This document shows, piece after piece, positions 40,717 to 48,154 of a stretch of 64,000 nt of DNA. The notes beneath the pieces were generated by a model. It was given only the letters and a program-made list of their open reading frames with translations, searched no databases and had not been told where the DNA came from. Each line of letters opens with the position of its first letter. Positions within the stretch are counted from its first letter, which is position 1. This DNA comes from Citreicoccus inhibens (GTDB taxonomy: Bacteria; Myxococcota; Myxococcia; Myxococcales; Myxococcaceae): the NCBI RefSeq assembly GCF_019039035.1, contig NZ_JAHNZT010000011.1:1-64000 (forward strand), written 5' to 3'. The position numbers were made by a program, and so were the translations under genes.

Positions 40717-41124
40717 ATGGCCCGCCGTCACGTCCGCGTCGTCGGCGCGATGCTCCAGAACGATGAGGGGCGCTACCTCATCACCCAGCGGCCCCCGAAG
40801 GCGTCGCTGCCCCTGTTGTGGGAGTTCCCGGGCGGTCGCGTGGAGGAGGGCGAGGACGATGCCGAGGCGCTCGCCCGCGAGATTCGCGAGGAGATGGGCG
40901 TGGACATCGAGGTGCTCGAACAGGCGATGCACACGCGCCACGAGTACCCGACCTATGACATCGACTTCCGCGTGTTCCACTGTCGGCTGAGTGACGCTCG
41001 GGCCCCCATCCAGCACCTGCGGGTGCACGATCACCGCTGGGTCGGGTTGGACGAGATGTCGCAGTACCGCTTCCCGGACGCCGACGCGAAAACACTCGCC
41101 AAGCTGCTCGACCTGGATTCCTGA
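40717..41124 (+). CDS. NUDIX hydrolase (MutT-like)
   Basis: This 135-residue pyrophosphohydrolase has a complete Nudix box at about residues 41-63: G, five residues, E, seven residues, REIREEMG. The N-terminal 'VVGAMLQNDEGRYLITQRP' and 'LLWEFPGGRVEEGE' resemble MutT-type 8-oxo-dGTP diphosphatases ('LWEFPGGKVE'). The substrate is not certain. The start ATG 40717 is chosen because GAGGAG lies six bases before it; the ATG at 40711 overlaps that site. The next gene starts 1 bp after its stop. Confidence 0.9.
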   Translation: MARRHVRVVGAMLQNDEGRYLITQRPPKASLPLLWEFPGGRVEEGEDDAEALAREIREEMGVDIEVLEQAMHTRHEYPTYDIDFRVFHCRLSDARAPIQHLRVHDHRWVGLDEMSQYRFPDADAKTLAKLLDLDS

Positions 41125-41125
41125 G

Positions 41126-42043
41126 ATGCGGCGCGCCAGCGTCGTCCTGGGGTGTGTGCTGTCAATGGCCTGGGGCGCCTGTACGCGCCCGCAGGCGCTC
41201 TCCGGACTGGATGCTGGCACCGTCGCGGCCGAGGGCCTCCCGGGCTGCCTCCATTACGGCGAGCCGCGCCGCACTGGCACCGTGCCTCCCGAGTTGCCAG
41301 AGCTGTCCGGCCTGGCCGCCAGCCATCGCCACCCCGGGGTCTTCTGGGCGCACAACGACTCGGGGAATGCCTTCGAGGTGTTCGCGATCAACGAGGCCGG
41401 GCAGGTGCTCGCGCGGGTGACGCTCACGGGCGCGGAGTCGCGGGACATCGAGGACGTGGCGGTGGGCCCTTGTGCTCCGGGCGACACGCGGCCCTGCATC
41501 TGGCTGGCGGACACGGGCGACAACTTCGGGTTGCGGCGGGAGGTGCGGCTGTATCGCCTGCCGGAGCCGGAGGTGCTCGGGAACGCGACGCTGGCGGTGG
41601 AGACCCTGCCGTTCCGCTACCCGGACGGCACGCACGACACCGAGTCGCTCATCATCGAGCAGCAGACGGGGCGGCTCGCGGTCATCACCAAGACGCGCAA
41701 GTCGCTGGGCGAGGTGTTCGCGCTCGACGGCTTGCGCCCGGACAGCGTCACGGTGGCGACGAAACTGGGGACGCTGCACGCGCCCGGGGAAGACCATCGC
41801 TCCACCGCGGCGGACCTCCACCCGGGCGGTCAGCGGATGCTGGTGCGCACCTACTCCCGCGTCTGGGAGGTGCGGCGCCCCGGGGCCACGAGCCTGGAGG
41901 AGCTGGTGCACGGTGACGTGGTGGAAGTGCCCGGCGCGAGCCAGGCCCAGGCCGAGGCGGTGGCCTTCCTGCCGGATGGCCGCGGCTATCTGCTGGGCAG
42001 TGAGTTCACTGGCCAGCCCCTGGTCCGAGTGGATTGCCGCTGA
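41126..42043 (+). CDS. Putative lipoprotein, propeller-like
   Basis: This is a 305-residue protein with signal peptide and lipobox AWGAC (Cys near 19). The mature part has repeated strand-turn blocks ('GVFWAHNDSGNAFEVFAINE', 'RDIEDVAVGPC', 'IWLADTGDNFGLRREVRLYR', 'HDTESLIIEQQTGRLAVITK', 'DGRGYLLGSE') that look like blades of a beta-propeller, similar to phytase-like or SdiA-regulated-type proteins. I cannot name the family with certainty. It starts 1 bp after the NUDIX stop, so is probably in the same transcript, although the two compartments differ. Confidence 0.75.
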   Translation: MRRASVVLGCVLSMAWGACTRPQALSGLDAGTVAAEGLPGCLHYGEPRRTGTVPPELPELSGLAASHRHPGVFWAHNDSGNAFEVFAINEAGQVLARVTLTGAESRDIEDVAVGPCAPGDTRPCIWLADTGDNFGLRREVRLYRLPEPEVLGNATLAVETLPFRYPDGTHDTESLIIEQQTGRLAVITKTRKSLGEVFALDGLRPDSVTVATKLGTLHAPGEDHRSTAADLHPGGQRMLVRTYSRVWEVRRPGATSLEELVHGDVVEVPGASQAQAEAVAFLPDGRGYLLGSEFTGQPLVRVDCR

Positions 42044-42187
42044 CCGGACGTTGGCGCACGGACATCCCGAACAGGCCGTGGGGCGTTCCGGTTGACGGGC
42101 CGGCCGGGGTGATCATCTTTCGCCAGTCAGGTGGGGACGTCGCGCGACATGGGTCTCGCGCGTGTTGGGGGGCGGGGGAGGCCAAGC

Positions 42188-44236
42188 GTGCCGACGATGA
42201 AGCCACAGGATCTGCCGCCAGGGATGGGGCCCCGTGGAAAGAAGCCAGACAAACCCACGCCAGCGCGCGGCGGGTTCAAGTTCGGCTCGCCATTGGGCTA
42301 CATCCTGTTGCTGGTCCTGGGATTCTTGCTGTTCCGCAATGTCTTCCAGGACGCGGGCGTGCGGCGCGTGAGCTACAGCCAACTGCGCGACGCCATCGAG
42401 AACGGGCAGTTCAGCCGCGTTCAAATCTCCAACGAGTGGGTGAAGGGCTTCCTCAAGGAGAACGCGCAGCCGCCGGCTGGTGAGCAGAAGACACTGCGCT
42501 CCGAGCCGAGCGCGTTGCCGTGGATGGCCTACCGCGTCCCGGGGGATGACGAGCTCATCCCGCTGCTCGAGGAGAAGGGCATCCAGTTCGAGGCGGTGCC
42601 TCAATCCAGCTTCAGCGAGGTGCTGTGGATCTGGCTGCTGCCCATGGGCCTGCTCATCCTCTTCTGGAGCTTCATGATGCGCCGGATGACGGGCGGCATG
42701 GGCCAGGGCCCGCAGAGCGTGATGAGCTTCGGCAAGACGCGCGCGAAGGTGCAGGCCGAGTCGGACACGGGGGTGGGCTTCAAGGACGTGGCCGGCGTGG
42801 ACGAGGCGGTGGACGAACTGCGCGAGATTGTCGAGTTCCTCAAGACGCCCGAGAAGTTCCGGCGCCTGGGCGGACGCATCCCCAAGGGCGTGCTGCTGGT
42901 GGGGCCGCCGGGCACGGGCAAGACGCTGCTGGCGCGCGCGGTGGCGGGCGAGGCCGGGGTGCCGTTCTTCAGCCTCTCCGGCTCCGAGTTCGTGGAGATG
43001 TTCGTGGGCGTGGGCGCGGCGCGCGTCCGCGACCTCTTCGCGCAGGCCACCTCCAAGGCCCCCTGCATCATCTTCATCGATGAGCTGGATGCCATTGGCA
43101 AGAGCCGCAACGCGGGCATCGCGGGCGGCCATGACGAGCGCGAGCAGACGCTCAACCAGCTCCTCGCGGAGATGGACGGCTTCGACAGCCGCGCGGGCCT
43201 CATCATCCTGGCGGCCACCAACCGCCCGGAGATCCTCGACAGCGCGCTGATGCGCCCCGGACGGTTCGACCGGCAGGTGCTCGTGGACCGCCCGGACAAG
43301 CGCGGGCGCGAGCGGGTGCTGGAGATTCACTCGCGGGGCGTGAAGCTGGGGCCGGACGTGGACCTGCGCGTGATTGCCTCGCGCACGCCGGGATTCGTGG
43401 GCGCGGACCTGGCCAACGTCGTCAATGAGGCGGCGCTGCTCGCGGCCCGGCGCAACCGCGACGCGGTGATGCGCGCGGACTTCGAGGAGGCCATCGAGCG
43501 CGTGGTGGCGGGGTTGGAGAAGAAGAACCGCCGCATGAACGAGCGCGAGAAGGAGATTGTCGCGCACCACGAGGCGGGCCACGCGGTGGTGGGCTGGATG
43601 CTGCCCTACGCCGAGCGGGTGACGAAGGTCTCCATCATCCCCCGCGGACTGGCGGCGCTGGGCTACACCATGTCGTTGCCCTTGGAGGACCGCTACCTCA
43701 TGTCGCTGGAGGAGTTGCGCGACAAGATGGCGGGGATGATGGGCGGCCGGGCCGCGGAGGAACTCTTCGTGGGGGAGATCTCCACGGGCGCCTCCAATGA
43801 CTTGAAGCAGGCCACGGAGATCGCGCGAATGATGGTGCGCGACTACGGCATGAGCAGCCTGGGGCCGGTGGCGCTGGGCAGTGAGCACGGGCCGGGCTTC
43901 TTGCGCTCGGCGGGCCTGCCGGAGACGCGCTCCTACTCCGAGCAGACCGCGCGGATGATTGACGAAGAGGTCCACAAGATGGTGGCCGAGGCGCTGGAGC
44001 GCGCCCGCCATGTGCTCAACACCCACCGGGACAAGGTGCAGGCCGTGGCCGCGCGCCTGCTGGCGACGGAGGTCATCGAGGAGGACACGATGGTCACCAT
44101 CCTCGGGCCCAAGGTGGTCGCGGAGCGGGGCCTGCTGCACCCCGAGGCGCGCGCGGTCATCTCCGCCCACCCGGTGGCGCCGACCGAGCCGGAAACTCCG
44201 CCAACCCAGCACACCGATCCTCCCCTGGACGCCTGA
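42188..44236 (+). CDS. ftsH: ATP-dependent zinc metalloprotease FtsH (copy 2)
   Basis: This is a 682-residue second FtsH. A 35-residue Pro/Lys-rich cytoplasmic head precedes membrane segment 1 (about 35-52) and the second near 145-163. The AAA module has Walker A GPPGTGKT (239-246), Walker B '[10 protein letters not shown]' and '[19 protein letters not shown]'. The zinc motif HEAGH is at 461-465. GTG 42188 is preceded by GGGGGAGG at six bases, far better than upstream in-frame starts or ATG 42197. It differs from copy 1 by the longer head and a larger periplasmic segment. A possible TTGACG -35 element lies at 42092-42097. It stands upstream of grpE and htrA, a proteostasis neighbourhood. Confidence 0.94.
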   Translation: MPTMKPQDLPPGMGPRGKKPDKPTPARGGFKFGSPLGYILLLVLGFLLFRNVFQDAGVRRVSYSQLRDAIENGQFSRVQISNEWVKGFLKENAQPPAGEQKTLRSEPSALPWMAYRVPGDDELIPLLEEKGIQFEAVPQSSFSEVLWIWLLPMGLLILFWSFMMRRMTGGMGQGPQSVMSFGKTRAKVQAESDTGVGFKDVAGVDEAVDELREIVEFLKTPEKFRRLGGRIPKGVLLVGPPGTGKTLLARAVAGEAGVPFFSLSGSEFVEMFVGVGAARVRDLFAQATSKAPCIIFIDELDAIGKSRNAGIAGGHDEREQTLNQLLAEMDGFDSRAGLIILAATNRPEILDSALMRPGRFDRQVLVDRPDKRGRERVLEIHSRGVKLGPDVDLRVIASRTPGFVGADLANVVNEAALLAARRNRDAVMRADFEEAIERVVAGLEKKNRRMNEREKEIVAHHEAGHAVVGWMLPYAERVTKVSIIPRGLAALGYTMSLPLEDRYLMSLEELRDKMAGMMGGRAAEELFVGEISTGASNDLKQATEIARMMVRDYGMSSLGPVALGSEHGPGFLRSAGLPETRSYSEQTARMIDEEVHKMVAEALERARHVLNTHRDKVQAVAARLLATEVIEEDTMVTILGPKVVAERGLLHPEARAVISAHPVAPTEPETPPTQHTDPPLDA

Positions 44237-44334
44237 ACGCTCGCCTCCCGTGCGGACCGCCGTCGGCTGCAACCGGCGGCGGCCTGCGGCGTCCAACAGG
44301 CGAAATTATCTTCAGGCCGAAGGGAGGAGTCGCC

Positions 44335-44580
44335 GTGGAGAACCGAATCGGCAGGAGCTACGTGGCCCGCAAGGCCCTCTTCGCCAAGGGGCTGAAGGCG
44401 GGGCGGCTCACGGTGCAAGAAATCGAGGAGGCCCTGCCCGCCGGGACGCTGACGGCGGCCGAGCGCTGGTTGCTGTACTACTCGCTGCGCGCCGCGCAGG
44501 TGGAGATCATCGACGAGGTGACGGGGCAGGTGGACCACGGGTTCATGGCCGAGTCACCCGCGGCGCCCTCCGAGCACTAG
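44335..44580 (+). CDS. Small protein resembling sigma70 region 1.1
   Basis: This is an 81-residue protein starting at GTG 44335, with AGGGAGGAG at ideal distance. Residues 11-60 ('ARKALFAKGLKAGRLTVQEI' and 'EEALPAGTLTAAERWLLYYS', then 'AAQVEIIDEV') follow the pattern of the autoinhibitory region 1.1 of primary sigma factors (helix, 'G-x-LT-x-x-EI-x-x-ALP', helices, 'I-x-I-x-DE'). No core-binding or DNA-binding sigma regions follow. It may be a stand-alone modulator that mimics region 1.1; this is inference from pattern only. It sits between ftsH2 and grpE, 68 bp before grpE. Confidence 0.7.
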   Translation: MENRIGRSYVARKALFAKGLKAGRLTVQEIEEALPAGTLTAAERWLLYYSLRAAQVEIIDEVTGQVDHGFMAESPAAPSEH

Positions 44581-44584
44581 CGCG

Positions 44585-44612
44585 TTGACATGACCGCCTC
44601 GGCGGTTAGGTT
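44585..44612 (+). promoter_or_regulatory. Probable promoter of grpE
   Basis: TTGACA (44585-44590), a perfect -35 hexamer, is followed after 16 bases by TAGGTT (44607-44612). It begins 4 bp after the preceding stop and lies 37 bp before the grpE start. The spacer contains the palindrome listed separately. Confidence 0.55.
44593..44606. promoter_or_regulatory. Palindrome in the grpE promoter spacer
   Basis: ACCGCC-TC-GGCGGT forms a perfect six-base dyad exactly between the -35 and -10 hexamers of the grpE promoter. A repressor bound here would block RNA polymerase. HrcA/CIRCE is not the protein-site pair, because the sequence is unlike CIRCE. Confidence 0.4.
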
Positions 44613-44648
44613 CGCGCGGCCCTCGACGATTGCAGGAATAGGCTCGAC

Positions 44649-45251
44649 ATGACCGGCAACACGCACAACGACACGCAGACGGAGGCCGCCGAGGCCGCGA
44701 CCCCCACCTCCGAGGGTGGCCCCGCCCAGGATGGCTCGGGCAAGGAGGCCACCCCGGCCGTGGATGTGGAGAAGGCGCGCCTCCAGGCGGAGCTGGACGC
44801 CTCGCGCCGCCGCGTGGATGAGCTCGCTCGGGCCTATCAGGCCCTCAACAAGGACCGCGAGGAGTTCAAGCAGCGCCTGACCCGCGAGCGCGAGCGGATG
44901 ATTGACGTCGAGCGCGGCGACGTGGCCGTCACGCTGCTGGAGGCCATCGACGAGTTGGATCGCGCCCTGAACGCGGGCGGCGAGGACGGATCCGCGCTGG
45001 CGCAGGGCGTCCGGATGATCCGCGACAGCCTGCTGCGCAAGGTGCAGGCGGCGGGCATCGAGCGGCTCCAGGTGGTGGGGCAGCCGTACGATCCCAACCT
45101 GGCCGAGGCCGCGGACATGGAGATCACCCCCGTGCCCGAGGACGACCAGAAGGTCGTCGCCGAGGTGCGGGCCGGCTACCGCCTGAAGGACCGGATCATC
45201 CGGCCGGCTCGGGTGAAGGTGGCCAAGTACATCCCGCCCGCGAACGCCTGA
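44649..45251 (+). CDS. grpE: Nucleotide exchange factor GrpE
   Basis: This 200-residue co-chaperone releases ADP from DnaK. The first 40 residues are acidic and flexible. A long coiled-coil helix follows ('ARLQAELDASRRRVDELARA', 'REEFKQRLTRER'), then the four-helix and beta domain with 'LLEAIDELDRAL', 'AQGVRMIRDSLLRKVQAAGI' and the family C-terminus 'VVAEVRAGYRLKDRIIRPA'. Length is standard. dnaK and dnaJ are not adjacent here; htrA follows after 57 bp. It has its own probable promoter. Confidence 0.94.
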   Translation: MTGNTHNDTQTEAAEAATPTSEGGPAQDGSGKEATPAVDVEKARLQAELDASRRRVDELARAYQALNKDREEFKQRLTRERERMIDVERGDVAVTLLEAIDELDRALNAGGEDGSALAQGVRMIRDSLLRKVQAAGIERLQVVGQPYDPNLAEAADMEITPVPEDDQKVVAEVRAGYRLKDRIIRPARVKVAKYIPPANA

Positions 45252-45308
45252 GGGCGGACCCGGCGGCCGGGAAGGGCCCGGCGGTGCGCGCTGTTGGGGC
45301 GGATCGCC

Positions 45309-46844
45309 ATGGCCCGCCGTGTAAGCTCCCGCTCCGTGCACCCTCGCTTCCTTGCCGTGTGTCTCGTGCTGGCGCTCGCTCCCCTGGCGGGCGCCGCCGA
45401 GGATCCGCTGGTCCCCTGGCTTCAGGCCCGCGCGCGGGAGCACGCCACCTACTTCGGCGTCCACGCGGCGGGAGCGGACGGGCGGACGGGCGCCATGGGG
45501 CTGTGGCGGGAGCGCGCCCCGGGCTCCTCGGGCCTGCCCAACTTCGTCCCGCCCACCTCGTTGGCGCCGCTGATCCGCGCCGTCGAGGCGGGCGTGGTGA
45601 ACATCACCGCGGTGAGTCCGGGCTCGGCCCCGGGCGGGGGGATGAAGCGCTCCACGGGCTCCGGGCTGGTGCTCACGCCAGACGGGCTGGTGGTGACCAA
45701 CAACCACGTGGTGGCCAACTCCCGCGCGCCCTCCATGGGCACGATGGTGAACCCCGATGCGCCGCGCGTGGAGGTCGGGGGCCGGGAGGGCTCCACCGCC
45801 CAGCAGATCTCCGTGCGCCTGGCGGACGGCCGCGAGTTCCCCGCCGAGGTGGTGGGCCGTGACGCCTCCACCGACGTGGCGCTCCTCCGCCTGAGCGGCA
45901 CGGAGATGGACAACCTGCCGGCCGTCTACCTGGGGGACTCGGACGAGCTCCAGGTGGGGGACTGGGTGGTGGCCATCGGCAACCCGTTCGGCCTGGACCA
46001 CTCGGTGGCGCACGGGATGATCTCCGCCAAGGAGCGCGTGCTGGGCGTGGGCCAGTTCGATGACTTCATCCAGACGGACGCGCTCATCAACCCCGGCAAC
46101 TCGGGCGGCCCGCTGTTCAACATGAAGGGCGAAGTCGTGGGCGTGGCCACGGCCATCATCAGCGAGGGGCAGGGCATTGGCTTCGCGGTGCCCATCAACC
46201 TGGTGAAGGACCTGCTGCCGAACCTGCGCGAGAACGGGAAGCTGGAGCGCGGGTGGCTGGGCGTCGTCATCAACGAGGACGGTGAGAACGGCGCCCAGCG
46301 CGCGCCCATGGTCCGCGACGTGTACCGAGGCAGCCCCGCCGCGGCGGCGGGCATCCGTCCCGGGGACCGGCTGGTCGCGGTGAACGGGCGCCCCATCGGC
46401 AGCTACCTGCAACTGCTTCGCAAGGTGGCGCTGCTCGCCCCGGGCACCGAGGCGCGGCTGACGCTCCTGCGCGGCACCGGGACCCAGGACGTGACGGTGC
46501 GGCTGGTGGCGCGCCCGGCGGCGGAGGCCACCTCGGGGCTGACCAACCGGGCCAGCAGCAGCGCCAATGACGTGGGGCTCCTGCTGCGGGATCTGACGCC
46601 CGAGGTGGCGGCGCCGCTGGGGTACGAGGCCTGGACCGGGGCGCTCGTGTCTGGCGTGCTGCCGCGCAGCGCGGCGGAGCAGGCCGGGCTGCGCGCGGGC
46701 GACGTGGTGACGGAGGTGAACCGGCGCCGCGTGAAGGATGCCGCGGGAGTCCGCGCCGCGTTGGAGCGGGGCAGCGCGGGGGCCAGCATCCTCCTGCGCG
46801 TGCAGCGGGGCACGGTGCTTCAGTACATCGCCATCGCCCGCTGA
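45309..46844 (+). CDS. HtrA/DegP-type periplasmic serine protease with two PDZ domains
   Basis: This is a 511-residue exported protease-chaperone. The signal peptide ends near 'PLAGAAED'. The trypsin-like catalytic triad is visible: His133 in 'VVTNNHVVA', Asp189 in 'DASTDVALLRL' and Ser265 in 'NPGNSGGPLFN'. A stretch of about 30 residues between the His strand and the next core strand ('SMGTMVNPDAPRVEVGGREG') is longer than in the most compact HtrAs and may be a regulatory loop. PDZ1 is at about 315-405 and PDZ2 at about 420-510. The start ATG 45309 gives a normal signal peptide. It lies after grpE on the same strand, in keeping with envelope stress. Confidence 0.92.
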   Translation: MARRVSSRSVHPRFLAVCLVLALAPLAGAAEDPLVPWLQARAREHATYFGVHAAGADGRTGAMGLWRERAPGSSGLPNFVPPTSLAPLIRAVEAGVVNITAVSPGSAPGGGMKRSTGSGLVLTPDGLVVTNNHVVANSRAPSMGTMVNPDAPRVEVGGREGSTAQQISVRLADGREFPAEVVGRDASTDVALLRLSGTEMDNLPAVYLGDSDELQVGDWVVAIGNPFGLDHSVAHGMISAKERVLGVGQFDDFIQTDALINPGNSGGPLFNMKGEVVGVATAIISEGQGIGFAVPINLVKDLLPNLRENGKLERGWLGVVINEDGENGAQRAPMVRDVYRGSPAAAAGIRPGDRLVAVNGRPIGSYLQLLRKVALLAPGTEARLTLLRGTGTQDVTVRLVARPAAEATSGLTNRASSSANDVGLLLRDLTPEVAAPLGYEAWTGALVSGVLPRSAAEQAGLRAGDVVTEVNRRRVKDAAGVRAALERGSAGASILLRVQRGTVLQYIAIAR

Positions 46845-46857
46845 GCCTTGGCGGTGC

Positions 46858-47493
46858 CTAGCGGCGCAGCTGCGCGTCCTTGCCGTTGAGCCACAGGCCG
46901 AACTGCTCGCCGGTGCGGCCCTCGGTCACCAGGATGGACTCGATGCGCGCGTTGACCCCGTAGACCTTCCCGCCGCCCTTCTTGGGCAGCACCCACACGC
47001 CCTGCGGCGAGAAGACGACCTGCGCCCGAACGCCGCGCATGGAGAACATCCGGGAGAACGTCCCGCCGTTCCACATCTGCGGCGCCGTGCCGCTCACCGA
47101 CAAGAGCGGCAGCACCGGGTTTCCCTGTGCGTCCGTCTTCTTCGGCGCGCCGTGCGTGAGCGCGTACTTCCCGGCCCCGAAGAAGGGCGTGATGTTGATG
47201 AGGTACTCGTTGGTGCCGGGGTTGAAGGCGCCCGGGGACAGCATGCTGGCGTCGTCCTCGGTGACGATCATGTACAGCCGCTTGCCCTGGTACTTCTTGC
47301 GGAAGGCCTCCGCCTGCGACTTGCACTGCGGGTCCACGAGCGCGCCCTCGCACTCGCCCACGTACTTCTCAAGGAACGCGCCCAGGCCCCCCAGCGGCTC
47401 GGACTCGTCGCGCAGCTTCGCGAAGCGGGAGTCCACATCAGCCAGGGCAAGCGCGGGCAGCAGGACGGCGGCGGCAACCAGGAAGCGATTCAC
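46858..47493 (-). CDS. Secreted protein of unknown function
   Basis: This is a 211-residue protein with a clear Sec signal peptide ('FLVAAAVLLPALALA', cleavage before DVDSRF). Two cysteines near 48 and 57 of the precursor could form a disulfide. The mature part mixes helix ('LGAFLEKYVGEC') and strands ('KRLYMIVTEDD', 'GTNEYLINITPFFG', 'AQVVFSPQGVWVLP'). I recognise no family with confidence. It is convergent with htrA (13-bp gap) and divergent from the PilZ gene. Confidence 0.78.
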   Translation of the reverse strand: MNRFLVAAAVLLPALALADVDSRFAKLRDESEPLGGLGAFLEKYVGECEGALVDPQCKSQAEAFRKKYQGKRLYMIVTEDDASMLSPGAFNPGTNEYLINITPFFGAGKYALTHGAPKKTDAQGNPVLPLLSVSGTAPQMWNGGTFSRMFSMRGVRAQVVFSPQGVWVLPKKGGGKVYGVNARIESILVTEGRTGEQFGLWLNGKDAQLRR

Positions 47494-47609
47494 GGTGTTG
47501 CGACTCCAGGAAACAGGGGGTTGGGACCTCGGATGCTGCCACCCCCGGCGCCCGTCCGGCAGCCCTTTCGGGGGAGGTGAGGGCGGGTAGCGACAGGTGA
47601 ATAAATTGC

Positions 47610-47630
47610 CTACATGTGGCTACCATGTAG
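47610..47630. promoter_or_regulatory. Inverted repeat upstream of the PilZ gene
   Basis: CTACATG and CATGTAG form a perfect seven-base dyad with a seven-base spacer, 39 bp before the PilZ start, in an AT-richer patch. TTGCCT (47607) and TAGGGT (47628) overlap it and could be -35/-10 elements with a short spacer. This is a plausible operator for a dimeric regulator. Confidence 0.4.
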
Positions 47631-47668
47631 GGTGTGCCTGTCACTTCCTGTTTCTGGAGGCACCCCGC

Positions 47669-48028
47669 GTGAACGAGCGTCAGCAGGACCGCCGCACCCA
47701 CCTGCGGTTCGACAAGGTTTTCACCGTGTATCTGTCCACCCAGGACGGAATGATGCGGGGAATCGGTCGCAACATCAGTGCGCGGGGCATGTTCATCGAG
47801 GTCCGGGATTCCCTGGGCCTGGGCGAGAAGCTGAAGGTGACGTTCGCGGGCGAGGACGGCACGGAGATGACGTGCCTGTGCGAGGTGCGCTACCAGGTGG
47901 CGCTGGCCTTCGGGCGCAAGGACGGCCGCCCGGGCAGCAGCCGCGGCGTGGGCCTGCGCATCGTGGCGTACGAGACCATGGATGACGCGCCGCTGCTCCT
48001 GGTGGACCGCGAGCGCGTGATGCACTGA
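47669..48028 (+). CDS. PilZ-domain protein (myxobacterial TIGR02266-like)
   Basis: This is a 119-residue single-domain protein. The start is GTG 47669, with TGGAGG eight bases before. The N-terminal 'RRTHLRFDKVFTVYLST' includes an RxxxR-like c-di-GMP motif in modified form (RRTHLR). The second motif is seen as 'NISARGMFIE', the equivalent of D/NxSxxG. Strands 'KLKVTFAGED' and 'CEVRYQVAL' complete the barrel. It resembles the PilZ paralog group described from Myxococcus. It may bind c-di-GMP and influence motility or polysaccharide, but the partner is unknown. Confidence 0.87.
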   Translation: MNERQQDRRTHLRFDKVFTVYLSTQDGMMRGIGRNISARGMFIEVRDSLGLGEKLKVTFAGEDGTEMTCLCEVRYQVALAFGRKDGRPGSSRGVGLRIVAYETMDDAPLLLVDRERVMH

Positions 48029-48078
48029 CGGGGGGGCCGGAACGCGGGGCCCGGGCAACGGGCCTTCCGGAAACGACA

Positions 48079-48113
48079 AAGGGCACGGTCCTTCCAAGGA
48101 AGGCCGTGCCCTT
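48079..48113. terminator. Bidirectional terminator between PilZ gene and gdh
   Basis: AAGGGCACGG (48079-48088) and CCGTGCCCTT (48104-48113) pair perfectly. An inner CCTTCC/GGAAGG stem closes a two-base loop. It lies 50 bp after the PilZ stop and 41 bp after the convergent dehydrogenase stop. Confidence 0.65.
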
Positions 48114-48154
48114 CGTGCGTCACGGGCCCAGAAACCGGGCCCGCTCGGCGCGGA

